Assembly (NCBI RefSeq): GCF_016801865.2
Contig: NC_068938.1
Coordinates: 221,976,663-222,040,662 of the forward strand
From: Culex pipiens pallens
Lineage: Eukaryota > Arthropoda > Insecta > Diptera > Culicidae
Reading direction: 5' to 3'
DNA length: 64,000 nt
Position 1 is the stretch's first letter; every line of letters starts with the position of its first letter. The notes under the pieces were generated by a model. The model did not search any database. It was not told the origin of the DNA and saw nothing but the letters and a program-made list of their open reading frames with translations. This document shows positions 34,770 to 46,426 of this stretch, one piece after another. Position numbers and translations under genes: made by a program.

Positions 34770-35592
34770 TAACACGATAAATCTTTTCTGCCCGCGTGTG
34801 ACTTAAGCCGACAGTGCTACTTTAACCACGAGCGCCGGCTTAAGTACTTCCAGGTGTACACGCAGCAAAACTGTGAACTAGAGTGCATCACCAACTATAC
34901 GCTCAGGTCGTGTGGGTGTGTCAAGTTCTCGATGCCCCGCGATGACCGGACGGAGGTCTGCGGGGCCAGCAAGATCGAGTGCTACAACGAGGCCGAGGAT
35001 GAGCTGCTCAGCCAGGAGCTCAAGTACAGCGTGGACAAGAGTTACGATTTTCGCGCCAAATGTGACTGCCTCCCGGCGTGCACCTCTGTGCAGTACGATG
35101 CCGAAATATCCCAGGCCGACTTCAACTGGAAGAACTTGTTCATGGCGTACAAAAGCCCCATGGACGAATTCCCAGGGTAATTCATATACAATCAATTAGC
35201 CCCCAATTTTAAACCAATTCCCTTCCAGAGTTCAACTGTCCCGCCTGACAATCTACTTCAAGGAAGCCCAGTTCATAACCTCCAAACGCAGTGAGCTGTA
35301 CGGAGTGACGGACTTCCTGGCCAACTGCGGTGGTCTACTGGGACTGTTTATGGGCGTGAGCCTGCTGAGCCTGGCGGAAATCATCTACTTTTGCTCGATT
35401 CGACCGTTTGTCATTCTGCGGGGCACGACGCGATCCAAGCAGGCGCCAGCACAGGTTCAGCCGATGGCACCCTCGCTGTACGTGTTCGACATGGACAAAC
35501 CGAAGGAGGCGTTTTTGCGGCGGGGATCGAAGAGTCCCACGTTGACGAAACAAGATGAGGGGAAGGAGGTTGAGAAGCCAAAGGATTGCTGA
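34335..35592 (+). CDS. DEG/ENaC channel gene 1, exon 4 copy plus exons 5-6
   Basis: Exons 34,335-34,495 (second plus-strand copy of exon 4), 34,808-35,176 and 35,229-35,592. Exon 5 carries the Cys-rich extracellular segment (QQNCELEC, SCGCVKFSMPR, CDCLPAC). Exon 6 encodes the pre-TM2 and TM2 region with the Gly-X-Ser selectivity filter (GVS, about residues 514-516 of the spliced 592) and a cytoplasmic tail of about 65 residues. Splicing exon 4 (either copy) to exon 5 keeps the frame (CG plus C). Intron 4 here holds the MITE. An AATAAA poly(A) signal follows at 35,751-35,756. This is the 3' half of the gene beginning at 23,142. Confidence 0.9.
34550..34766. mobile_element. 217-bp near-palindromic MITE in intron 4 of channel gene 1
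   Basis: Same element as at 24,426, here with two unlike flanks. The paralogue's intron 4 gives the empty site: 'ataatgataac' there, against 'ataatg' + element + 'tgataac' here. The insertion therefore duplicated TG. No coding capacity; it lies wholly within the intron. Confidence 0.85.
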
Positions 35593-35750
35593 GGATTTAT
35601 AAAATGTGATAAATTGTTGCCAATGCATTTACTTCATTCACTTTTTGATGTTGATTCGGTATTTTTGACTATGAAATTTTGAAACAGTCTCCTATTATTC
35701 ATAACAGTTTCATTCATAAAGACGGTTATATCTTGTAAACTTCATAATGA

Positions 35751-35756
35751 AATAAA
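35751..35756 (+). terminator. Poly(A) signal of channel gene 1
   Basis: AATAAA, about 160 bp after the stop codon and 260 bp before the next gene's start. Confidence 0.6.
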
Positions 35757-35958
35757 CTTGCAGAGAAAAGTAAACAGGAAATGTATTATTGTTGTAGAAA
35801 GGCGGTAAAATAACCTTGCTTTCATCGTGCAGTATGCGGTTGCTGACGATATTGCAAAACAGTTGTTTTCATCTAGCTCTGGTTGAAATGTTTCTAATCT
35901 AATTGTCGTTGATTCAAACCATTCAGCGTTATCAGTTGGTATCCCTGATGTCTGTGCA

Positions 35959-35969
35959 TATATAAAAAG
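35959..35969 (+). promoter_or_regulatory. TATA box of channel gene 2
   Basis: TATATAAAAAG lies 44 bp before the first ATG of gene 2's open frame. It does not resemble the GATAAAAAG promoter of gene 1, so the two paralogues have unrelated core promoters. Confidence 0.6.
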
Positions 35970-36012
35970 CAATCTAAAGAAGCTTCAAGCAAGATCTAGT
36001 TTAGCTTGTTTA

Positions 36013-38109
36013 ATGATCAGTCTAAAAGAGATGCTTGATAGTGTCACGATGGAGAGGTACAGCAAAGAACATGTTATAACTATGTTCAACGTGAAACAAC
36101 AAGTCAAAGTTAAAGTAAAGCAGCATCGAATCTGTCACTTTGATCTAAGGCGATTGTTGCAAGACTATTGTTCAAACAGTACAATTCATGGAATCAAGTA
36201 TTTTAGTTGCAAGCAACGAACTGTTCTTGAAAGGTAGTGAATAATAAATAAATCACAGTTAGAAGATTTTATAAACTTTTGAGTAATTTTAGAATATGGT
36301 GGATTGCAGTGTTTCTTCTTTCAATCTTCGGCTGTGGCCAGTTGATTATCAACATCTACCGCAAGTGGGACCAAAGTCCAGTTATTCTATCATTTAACGA
36401 GCGGAGTACTCCGGTGTGGCAGATTCCGTTTCCGGCGGTGACAATCTGTCCGGAGACGAAGATGAAGTCACAGTATTTGAACTTTACCGCATCGTATCAT
36501 ATGCTGCTGAACGACACGGATGACGAGGCCATGGATGAGGATAGGTGATTTTCTGGAAATGTTTTTAAACTTGATTTTTGGAGTTTCTTTTGATCGTTTT
36601 TTCAGTTTTAATCGACTTCGGGCGGTGGCCCAGGTTTGTGATGCACACGTTCTTAAAGGAATTCCGTTGAATCAAACGTACGACAGTGCGTGTGTGGATT
36701 ATCTCCGTAACATATCAGTATCGCTGGACGAGATGCTAATGTACTGCAAGTGGCGAAACGATATGGACTTTTGTAACAACATTTTTACGGAGACTCTGAC
36801 AGAGGAAGGTCTTTGCTTTACGTTCAACGGAATCGCTGCGGATGACATGCTGAGGAAGGAGGAACTGCACAAGGATTATGCTTACACGACGGAAAATAGG
36901 TCATCCATCCAGTGGACTCTGGAGAATGGTTATCGGGAGGATGCAGCAATTGATACATATCCGTTGAGAGTGCTGGGAGCTGGGGCCAGGGCTGGGTTGA
37001 ATATCTTACTTCGATTGTACGAATACGATTTGGACTATTTGTGCAGGGTGAGTTAAACCATCAAGTAGTCCGCGAAAGTCCTTCAACAAGCAAGGACTAC
37101 TTGATCGTTACTCATGAGTACCAATCTTAGTAAGCTTCTTTTCTCTTCAAGGGACCCGTGGTGGGCTTCAAAGTACTGCTGCATACTTCCAGCGAGTACC
37201 CGCAGGTATCCAAGCAGTACTTTCGCGTGCCACTCCAGCAAGAAGTTATCATCTCGGTTAAGCCCCAGATGATAACCACTTCCGACGGTTTACGTGACTA
37301 CGCGCCGCACCGGTAAGAGGCTGTTTGTTTTCACTTTTTCACCTCCCCTTTTTCCATACCATAATGATAACGCGATAAATCTTTTCCGCTCGCGTGTGAC
37401 TTAAGCCGACAGTGCTACTTTAACCACGAGCGCCGGCTTAAGTACTTCCAGGTGTACACGCAGCAAAACTGCGAACTCGAGTGCATCACCAACTATACGC
37501 TGAGGTCGTGTGGGTGTGTCAAGTTCTCGATGCCCCGCGATGACCGGACGGAGGTCTGCGGGGCCAGCAAGATCGAGTGCTACAACGAGGCTGAGGATGA
37601 GCTGCTCAGTCAGGAGGTCAAGTACAGCGTGGACAAGAGTTACGATTTTCGCGCCAAATGTGACTGTCTTCCGGCGTGCACCTCGGTGCAGTACGATGCC
37701 GAAATATCCCAGGCCGACTTCAACTGGAAGAACTTGTTTATGGCGTACAAAAGTCCCTTGGATGAATTTCCAGGGTAATTCTTATTCAATCAATTAGCCC
37801 CCAATTTTTAACCCATTCCCTTCCAGAGTCCAACTGTCCCGCCTAACAATCTACTTCAAGGAAGCCCAGTTCATAACCTCCAAACGCAGCGAGCTGTACG
37901 GAGTGACGGACTTTCTCGCCAACTGCGGTGGCCTACTGGGACTGTTTATGGGAGTGAGCCTGCTGAGCCTTGTGGAAATCCTTTACTTCTGTCTGATTCG
38001 ACCGTGTTCGATCTTGAGAAGTTCGACGCGGTCGAAGCAAGCTGATTGCAAACAACCTGTACTGCAAAGCACTGAATCAACCAGACATGTCATATGGACG
38101 AGATTTTGA
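36013..38109 (+). CDS. DEG/ENaC (pickpocket-type) channel gene 2, complete
   Basis: Six GT-AG exons: 36,013-36,233; 36,293-36,544; 36,606-37,047; 37,152-37,312; 37,406-37,774; 37,827-38,109, in the same phases as gene 1, giving 575 residues. It shows the N-terminal HGIKYF motif, TM1 (IWWIAVFLLSIFGCGQLI), FPAVTIC, the Cys-rich extracellular domain (NCELEC, SCGCVKFSMPR) and TM2 with the GVS filter. The homologous gene 1 start (MFNV) corresponds to 36,082, so an alternative start there gives 552 residues. Head to tail with gene 1, 420 bp apart. From mid-exon 2 to mid-exon 6 the two genes are almost identical, while exon 1, early exon 2 and the tail differ. Likely a plasma-membrane cation channel subunit; ligand and tissue unknown. 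Confidence 0.92.
37060..37105. repeat. Perfect 12-bp hairpin in intron 3 of channel gene 2
   Basis: ATCAAGTAGTCC (37,060-37,071) and GGACTACTTGAT (37,094-37,105) pair exactly around a 22-base loop. Gene 1 has only the left half (24,161-24,172), directly joined to 'atgagtacc'. Confidence 0.8.
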
Positions 38110-38233
38110 TAAACAACTACAATTATACTTTTTGGATATGTTCTGACATTTTCAGTCCATTGGATAGTTAATCATGTGAACAATAGAATTAAGTATGCTA
38201 TATATATATACATCATTATTTAACTCAGTTTGA

Positions 38234-38239
38234 AATAAA
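38234..38239 (+). terminator. Poly(A) signal of channel gene 2
   Basis: AATAAA, about 125 bp after the stop codon. Confidence 0.6.
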
Positions 38240-38319
38240 GTAGCTATTTTAGGATAAGTATTATGACTTTCATATAACCTGAAAGATTGAAATCAAAAAC
38301 ATTTGTCTCAAATTCGGTT

Positions 38320-39660
38320 AGGGCTTTTTAAGCAGCAATACTAAAGTCGCCCATATAAGATTTTTAAGTTTATACTTGTGAAAGAGTTCTCATTGCCCAA
38401 AACAAATAATTCGTTTTTCCATACAAGTCTCCATACAATTTTGGGGGATGGGCATACTAAATGGGTATGTAAATGTATGAAATTCTGAAAAAGACTTTCT
38501 GATGGATTTGGTGTCTTCGGCAAAGTTGTAGGTTATGATTAGGACTTTTCGGAAAAAATGGGAAAAAATAACTATAAGTTGAATTTCCAAAATACGTTAT
38601 TTTCAATTTTCAAAATTTGTGATGTATTTTAGGGGACTAAAAATTACATCTTCTGAGCAAAAACGGGTTTAGGAGATATATTTATTTGGAAAACATCGAA
38701 AACTTAGGCAAAAAACATATTAAAAAAATGCTTCAACCAGAATCGAATTTGCATTCGAAAAACACTTATCTTTTTTTGATAAAATTTAAAGTTTTCAAGT
38801 ATTAGTTACCGTCATCAAGGCTGACATTGGGTCTGGGGGCCGAGATTGGGTCATACAAAAATGCTGAAATTTGTATGTCACCCCTGATTACGGTATTCTA
38901 AGGCTTAACAATATTTTTGCAAAGCTGAAAAAAATCTACAAATGACTTTCTGGAACTTTGAAAATCTGGCAATTAATTTCTGAGATACAGCCTCAAAAAA
39001 AAATCACATCGATGTAAATGACTTTTTATAAGTTTCACTTAATTCTTCTTTAATTAATTTTCAACTGATGAAATTTTCTATTCTATTTAATAAAAATATT
39101 TCGAAATTGTTCAAATTTTGTCTAAAATATGAAATTAGGAATAATATCTATTTGTTTATGTGGGATACCGGTAATTAGCCCTTTCGGAGGGGTAATAAAA
39201 CACACGATTAACACGCAACGAATTAAAACAGTTTATCTTTTCAAAAGTAAACCTCGATTCTTATAATTTGAAATTATTTTTTTTGCTTAAAATATCAGAA
39301 CATTTCACAAAAATCAACGCACTATGGCTCACAAGATGTCTTTCTAGGCCCCTAAATCACAAAAAAAATCAAAAATTTAGAGTCAAGGGACATAAGCTTC
39401 AAAAAATAATTTGCAACGGTCTTAGTAAAGTAATAGGCAAACAATCGGTTTTTTCTGTGAACCTATTTTTAAGAAGAGTCCTAATCACAACCTTCAACTT
39501 TGCCGAAAACAAAAAACTCGATCAGAAATTTTCTTCTCAAGATGAAGAATTTAATGTTACATACACATTTTGTATAACCAGACTTCAAATTGTATGGAGT
39601 TCAAATTGTATGAAAAAAATATTGATACAAAATGATTTCTTTTGACATAAGGAAAAGCAA
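38320..39660. repeat. Degenerate fold-back member of the 'gccgaagacacc' family
   Basis: The left arm (38,340-38,800) runs 'ccatacaagtctccatacaatt ... ttggtgtcttcggcaaagttgtagg'. The right arm (39,260-39,660) carries the same landmarks in reverse ('aaccttcaactttgccgaa ... attgtatggagtt'). The arms are well diverged, and the middle (38,800-39,260) is AT-rich without a gene. Confidence 0.5.
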
Positions 39661-40259
39661 AATTTCGTCTCCTATGACTTGATTTTTTTTTTTCGGAATT
39701 AAACAACCATGCGTCACCACAGAAAATTGTTCCAGATTAGTTTTTGCTGGAGACTCTTAAGGCAAGGTTCTCATTTTTTTTTCAATGTTGATTATCATTA
39801 TCATTTTTTTTATTATTAATATTTACAAGAATTTTGACAGATTACTTTTTAAATGAATAAAACACATTTTTTAATTTCCTTTTTATAAATAATTTAAAAT
39901 GATAACCTTAAATCGCATAAAATTTATGTATTTTTCGATTGCATGTAATGTTACTTCAAACTAAGAATTTCGAAAATTTTCATGAACATGTTTTCAAGGT
40001 AAATAAAAATAATACTGTTAGATTAGATTTATTTCATTTAAAACTGGTAGCGACATCTTTACGGACTGACCTCAACATCGCCATAATACACGTGTGTTCC
40101 AATAAGAATTACCGTCTTTGTGGTATTATTGTCCCTTTGTGTATTGATATTTATGATTTCAAGCAAAATGGTATGATTATGTATAAATACTTAAAATTTG
40201 AGGTTGTATTGCTTTATCATCAAAAAATATTTATTTAAATCATACCATTATTTGGAAAC
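39661..40259. other. AT-rich intergenic stretch, nothing recognised
   Basis: A 99-codon frame at 39,939-40,238 has no domain. Confidence 0.4.
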
Positions 40260-41640
40260 TCTACGGTAACTTCCACCGAGATCTCATTTCCCCCATAAAT
40301 CTGCGTTACGAGCGCGTTACTTTGCCCAAGCTTGAGCGAAAGGTTCGTGTCTTCGCTCGCACTTCTGCAGCAAAAAAATCGTTCCACAACCAACTGCGGT
40401 AAAAAAGCTCACCAGCTCTCCCTCCAATTTTCAAATTCTAAATTTTCCCTCCACGTGCCTTCGTCTTTCTCAGCTGCTTCTCGTCTAGGTTATTCAAAAA
40501 TAACGATGACACATTGCAATCATTTGGCGCAATTTGTGTGTGTGTGCGCTCTCTCGTTGCTTGTTGTAAATAAAATTAATGCGAAAATGGTTATTTGACA
40601 GGCCAAGGCGACGACGTCGACGACGAATTTTCCGCACCCTGGAAAACCGCCCTCGGTCGAGATAAATGCGTTCGATCCAAGAAGGCCTGGCCTGGGTGGG
40701 GGAGGGTGCGTGTCGTTACTCATCTGTGTGTGTGTTTGTGTCTGAGTTAGGTTTGGGTTAAAAGGAGTAAATTTTGCCACCTTCTGGCGATGAAGATTAG
40801 GCCTGGTCCGTGGCTTTTGGCAAAATGGGGTTTTCCCCCTGAGGGGGTTGACGGTGGGTGGGCTTTTAAAAATGATGCCAATTTTTCCTCGTGCACAAAT
40901 TGTTTCGCAAGATTAGAGCCCGCAATGGATGGCGCGAAAATGAACATTTTACACCTTCGTCAAGGATAGTTGTGGAAATACATTATTTTGCCATCAGTCC
41001 TCCGGCCCTGAAAACCGGTTACCCCGAAAGAACGGAAGCACTCAACCGGAACGACCATGTCGAGGGTTATGGTTTTATGCTGCCTTACTTTGGCGCGCCA
41101 TGCTTCGAAAGGGAAGGGAAGTGAAGAACGAAAGTCAACGGTTCCCTCCGTTTAGCTCGGCTTGGCCTGATGGATGTCGTAACGACCAACTGACACCTGT
41201 AACGAACGAAAGTTTTATGAATGTGTTTGTGTGTGTGGGTCGTCGAAGGAGGCCGTGAGCGCTGGCAAGAAGTTGAATGGATGGCCACAGGCTGCTGGCG
41301 CGTTCGAACTGAGAGCATCAAAGCAAGCTGGTGCGATAGATTCATAACTTTTTTTTGGCTTCATTGTTTTTGTTTTTTCTTTCGTTTTTTGTTTTCTATG
41401 TGGGGAGAGTGAACTCAGAGAGAGGAAAATTTGAATTTAGCGCGCGTCGATGTTGGTGCTGGTGAAGGAGAGAAAACGTTTTTTCGGGTGTCGTTTAGGG
41501 GATGAGTGAGCACGAGTTAGGGGTGGTCGATGGAAGGTTAAGTGAGTGACCTTTCCCACGGTGGACGGTGCAGTAGGGACGGCGCAGGTTGTGCAATATC
41601 ATGAATTATTAATTTTTAAGGTGCGTTAAATATAGACATG
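40260..41640. other. GC-richer non-coding block
   Basis: TG-rich tracts (40,535-40,550; 40,725-40,745; 41,220-41,240) and G-rich stretches; overlapping frames on both strands without domains. One Su(H)-type match (41,553-41,560) is of chance frequency. Possibly regulatory or an untranslated exon. Confidence 0.3.
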
Positions 41641-43189
41641 AACTTTTCAAACGCAAGAACCAGTTAACGGTCAAACTTAAAATATGACTCAAGAAATTAT
41701 CATTAACATCATTATTATTTTAAAATAAGATGTCTGAAATTTTTTGATATAACTTTTATTTATTAGAATTTTATTCAATATTTGCTCGAAAAATATCGTT
41801 CATAACACCTTTAGAATTTCAATGGAAACAGACTCGCAATCAGCTAAAAACTAATTAAAATGCATTTCCGTGCGTTAATAATAATCCTTTTTAGCATAAT
41901 TGAACCAGTTTGAAATTTTTTGATTTTTTTTTGTGAAATGTTTATGTATTCTGCGACCCTGTTTTGGTCGCATTTGAATAGTTAATTGCCTATTTAATTA
42001 CCAAATGCGTTTTTTCGAAATTGCAAGATTGACATTTTGGCAGCCTCCTTTACTCTATCAAGGAACTAAAAAGGTTCAACATTTCAGCAGTTTTGATTTT
42101 TTCAGCACTCGTCTTATTTATTCAACCCAGATAAAAACTTCAAAAAATATTTGAATCCACCTTAGAAAATAAATAAAACGAAAAAGTAATAAAACCTAAA
42201 ACTGGGCTTTTTCATGCCTAATTTTAAACAACTTTGCTTTTAAAAGTATAAAAAAGCTAAAGAAATTTGTTTCAGTAGCATTATCATAAAAAATATATAA
42301 TTTCTTGATTTTCAGTAGATCTATGGCTCTAAAGTTCAATATGCAATAATGCTGCAATAATGTTAATGCTTAAAAGTGTCACTATTTATTTAACGGGAAC
42401 AATAAAGGTTGAAAAATGTCTCCTAAAATATTTTAAAATTAATTCTTAAATATTCCGCAATTTGGATTTTTAGAACATGTTCATGGGATTAGATATAATA
42501 TATTTTCGAACATCGAAAAACATACGGGGTTTCTCTTTTATTTCAAGTTTTTGCCCTTTACCCTTAAAAACTTTTAATTGTCTCTCTATTACATTGTTTT
42601 CAATTGTACCTCCCTTTTAACAAACAAAAATAAATGAATTTGAAACAGAATTTTTAAATTGGGACAAAATCAGAAAATCCCATGATTTGGGAAATCCTGG
42701 TTTTGAAAAAAAATCAGGAATGCTGTCCCGGGATTTCATGGAATGGACGCACTAGTAACAAGCTGTATAATTTTTTAAGTCTCAATAAGGAATGTTATTA
42801 TTTTTTCGAAAAATTACTTTAGGAAACAGAAAACAAAAAAAAAATGGGTTAAAAATAAAATTTTGTCATAAAATCTTTTTTTTTTGTTCATTTTATTTTT
42901 TAATCAAGATAAAAAAAAACATTTTTTCCTTACAAAAGTTGCTTCAACGCACGAAAATCGACTTAAGAAATTTTCCCTTTTGTGAAGAAGGTTAGGCCAT
43001 TGGCATTACTCACAACGCTTTTGATGACATCAGTTTCATTACATTAAAAACATATTTTAAAGACAATAGCCAAAATTGTACGGAGTCTTGTATGGATGAA
43101 CCAATTTTAAAGTAAAAAAATATAATAGAATAAAATAAAATAAAAGGACTGTTTTGTTTGTAGCAAAGGTCTAAATCATGTTTTTGCCA
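41641..43189. other. AT-rich intergenic stretch with repeat fragments
   Basis: Fragments of known-in-window families: 'tttcagcactcgtc' near 42,104 (as at 4,447), 'cccgggatttcatgg' near 42,727, and 'ccaaaattgtacggagtcttgtatgg' near 43,071 (the 'gccgaagacacc' family). No gene. Confidence 0.4.
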
Positions 43190-43212
43190 AATAAGAAAAA
43201 AGCATTAATATA

Positions 43213-44045
43213 GAGTAGTGCGGTGCCTGTGTGGACGCGCAGTCCTGTTTTTTTTGTGTTATTTTCCGTTTCTTTTGTGTCGCTGTTCGAGTGCATGGGG
43301 TGATTGGCTATTATAATTAAATAATGGCATCAGTAGTGTGGTGCTTTTCGGGACGCGCAGTTCTGTTTTTTTTACCTTCTTTTTTTTTTCATTGTTTTTT
43401 TTTCCACTCGCGTTCGTTGGCCGATGAGTTTTTTTTGTGTTGTTCTCTATTTATAGTTTTCTATAAAAACGTACCTATTTTTTTTTTTGAGACTAGCAAG
43501 TCGTATTGCTGGATTAAGCCCTTTCTATATCATTTCAATAATCATTTCAATAAATGAAGCCCTTCCTACATCACCGTTGATCGGAAGGCACGCCGACGGA
43601 GAATTTCTGGAGAATCGCGGTCGAATTAATACTATATTTAAATCCCTAGATAGCTATCTTTCCGCAGCCGGCTGCCTAAGATTTTTAAAATTTCAACCGA
43701 TAAACAAATTGCTTATGGTCGCATCACCTACCACAGTGAATCCTGACCTTATACCCATCTTACAAACCCCTCAAAACTCATGTGATACTTTGTCGAAGAC
43801 GCAGCTGATTTAGCGGTCCCATCACTCAAGTATCGGACTAACATTCCCATCCACTTCCCCGTGTCTTACCACTGGTCGTGGCCGGCGTCGGTATTGATCA
43901 GCACGATAGGGACCTTTAAATATTGCGAAGGGGTGATGATTGGTTCCTACTTTTCATCTGTGGTCCACGGAGCAATGTTTGGGGGTCCTGGTCAATAACG
44001 AAGTAGCAGCTACGGGTAGACACCAATGCTATGCTATGCTATGCT
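43213..44045 (+). mobile_element. Short LINE-like retroposon, (ATGCT)n tail, 23-bp target duplication
   Basis: A 23-bp direct repeat (AATAAGAAAAAAGCATTAATA plus TA) stands at 43,190-43,212 and 44,046-44,068 around 833 bp that end in four or five ATGCT units. Long duplications and a short tandem tail mark target-primed retrotransposition. The 5' part has two related units, 'gtgcggtgcc...ggacgcgcagtcctgttttttt' (43,219-) and 'gtgtggtgc...gggacgcgcagttctgttttttt' (43,338-), like monomers of an internal promoter. A 108-codon frame (43,487-43,813) shows no reverse transcriptase. Probably an internally deleted or non-autonomous element; clade unknown. Confidence 0.75.
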
Positions 44046-44068
44046 AATAAGAAAAAAGCATTAATATA

Positions 44069-44874
44069 TGAATAATTTTCAGAAATTAAATTATCAAGTT
44101 TGACATTGATTTAATGTTACATCTCAATTAGCTGAAGATCATTGAAAAAGAACTTTGTCCTATTACGATTTGTTCAAATATTACGTCCATAGATTTTTGG
44201 GGATTTCAGATTTGTTTTGGTGAGGGGTAATTCATCGAACCATACGAGTTTAGGCAATTGTGGTTACAAACTTCATGGTTTTGATGCTGGACCCATACGG
44301 ATCCATAAGAGATTAGGCAATATGGATATCAAACTTCCTAGTTTTTGAAAATGAAGATAAATTGGACGAATAATTAGGGAAAATTCTCGTATGTTTGGTG
44401 GGTTAAGCACTCGTTCCTAACTCCATCCAATTTGCTGATTATTTTGTAAAACTTTTGATAGAAAATTAAATTATTTTATTTCATATGACATGGTGTAAAT
44501 CTCGGAAATAAACTTTAGAACAATTAATTAAAGTTAGGAAATACCATCCGTTCCACTTTTATTGCTTTATTTTTTACGTTTACAAAATTTTGAAATAAAA
44601 TTTTCTTTTTTTAACATTTACATCATTTTGAAATGAAATTGAACTTTTGGGTTAGAAAAGCTTTTCGCAACGTTTTGATATAATTTCATTTATTAATTAA
44701 CTTTTTTCTCAACAAACTTGACCACCACAACATTTTCAGGATGCTTCTCTCACTTTTGGAGTGTCCCCACGCGCGCCAATTTCCCTCCGTTGCCGTCGAT
44801 GACAATCTCTCACGCTTCTCACGCCAAAACACAAAAGAGAAGCAAGCGACGACGCAGCAGCTGATATCATTTAT
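44069..44874. other. Intergenic stretch, nothing recognised
   Basis: AT-rich, with two similar phrases around 44,240-44,340 ('aggcaat-tgg-ta-caaacttc') hinting at an internal duplication. No gene. Confidence 0.35.
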
Positions 44875-45703
44875 CAGCAATTCCCCACGAAAACAGCATG
44901 ATTCGAAAAAAAAGTTCTCCGATCGGGCTCAAAATTTTTCTGGGGGATCCTTGGCCGAAATAATTAGACCCGTATTTTTTTGTTTGGCCATTAGGGTGAC
45001 CTACGCCGTGTTAGGGTGGTTCAAAAAATGGCAATTTTCATCGATTTTCGCAAAAACCACTTTTTTCAAAAAAACATATCTCACCACCATACTTTTGGTA
45101 CCATAACATCTATAGGTCATCGCTGAAATTTTAAAGTTATCGCAGTTTTAGTGAAAAAAGTCGATTTTTCCCCGTTTTCGTCATTTTCCAATTTTTGCGC
45201 GTGGCGCGTCGAAAAACACAGTTTTTATTTTCAAAAAATCGTATCTCAGAGTATCGAAAACATAACTTCACCATTTTTTGATATGTTATGTGAAATTTTC
45301 CGAGGAATCCGATAAAAATATTTTCAGACATAGGCTCTTTGGTCCCGAGACCTTCAAAACAGCATTTTAAGTTTTCATATGACCTTTTCAAATGTTAAGC
45401 TAGATTTTCGAAACTTCTTACTATTTTTCCCAAATAGCCAAACTAATCACCTTTCTTTTGCGTGTAGGACAGCTAAAATCGGATGAAATGGCGCGGAGAT
45501 ATGATTTTTTGAAAAAAGTGGTTTTTGCGAAAATCGACGAAAATTGCCATTTTTCGGACCACCCTAACACGGCGTAGGTCACCCTAATGGCCAAACAAAA
45601 AAATACGGGTCTAATTATTTCGGCCAAGGATCCCCCAGAAAAATTTTGAGCCCGATCGGATAACTTTTTTTTCGAATCATGCTGTTTTTGTGGGGAATTG
45701 CTG
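44875..45703. mobile_element. 829-bp fold-back element
   Basis: About 200 bp at each end are inverted copies: CAGCAATTCCCCAC at the left and its complement at the right, continuing through 'cagcatgattcgaaaaaaa', 'gatcgggctcaaaattttt', 'ggatccttggccgaaataat' and 'gtgacctacgccgtgttagg'. TTAT borders both ends and may be the target duplication. The middle is unpaired and non-coding. A diverged single arm lies at 1-345. Confidence 0.7.
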
Positions 45704-46100
45704 TTATATCAGGCAGAGGCAGGTCAAAGCCACCGTCGTCTACTCTACCAGAGTCCTGAGAACGGCTCCACCAAAAGACGAGGGAGCAGGGTCGCTAAAA
45801 AATCGTTTCGCGCGATCAATGAGTGAAGATATACACACACAGTAAGCGCCACTGCTCTCAACAAAAACAACGCGTTGCTAGTCCCGCTGTGTAACCAAGA
45901 AGGAACTCACACCAAAGCGATCGTTCACAATCATCCACTGGGTGGATCTCACCCGATTCGCGTCGTCAAGGGGTTTGTTTATTTGGGACCGCAACGAATC
46001 TTGAATCGCGAGCGGAGAGCGATTTCCAAAAATCGCGACTTGTAACAATCCATGATTGTTACAAGAGACGATTTTGGTGTTTAAGGGCAGGACCACGATT
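45704..46100 (-). mobile_element. LTR-like fragment beginning TGTTACAAG
   Basis: Read on the minus strand, it runs from a TGTTACAAG near 46,045 through an AATAAA (about 45,980) into GC-richer sequence. A 12-bp perfect hairpin (cttgtaacaatc / gattgttacaag, 46,038-46,064) sits at the start. A second TGTTACAAG unit with AATAAA is at 51,735-51,850. TG start and internal poly(A) signal suggest a solo or partial LTR (Bel/Pao-like guess). No gag or pol frame. Confidence 0.3.
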
Positions 46101-46426
46101 ATACGGTTTTATTGAGAATAATTGTATTTAATATTTAATGTTTTCTAGAACGATTAGTTTTAATATGAACGATTATAATAAATGAATTTAAACGATTACT
46201 TATTTTTGGAGTGTGTTAAACTCATTAAAACTGCATGGGCACGTTGAATGCATTTCCGTTTGTTTCAGCTCAAAGAACGTGTTCGTGTTTGTGTGTTAAT
46301 GCAGTTAAATTTGAAGTAAAGGTTGAACAAAGTTGCACAAGCTGTTAACTGCATAAAAATGCGTGATGTGGTGAAGCGCTTTCGACAAGAATTACCTCCC
46401 AACAAAAGAGCAACGGGGTTTTTTTT

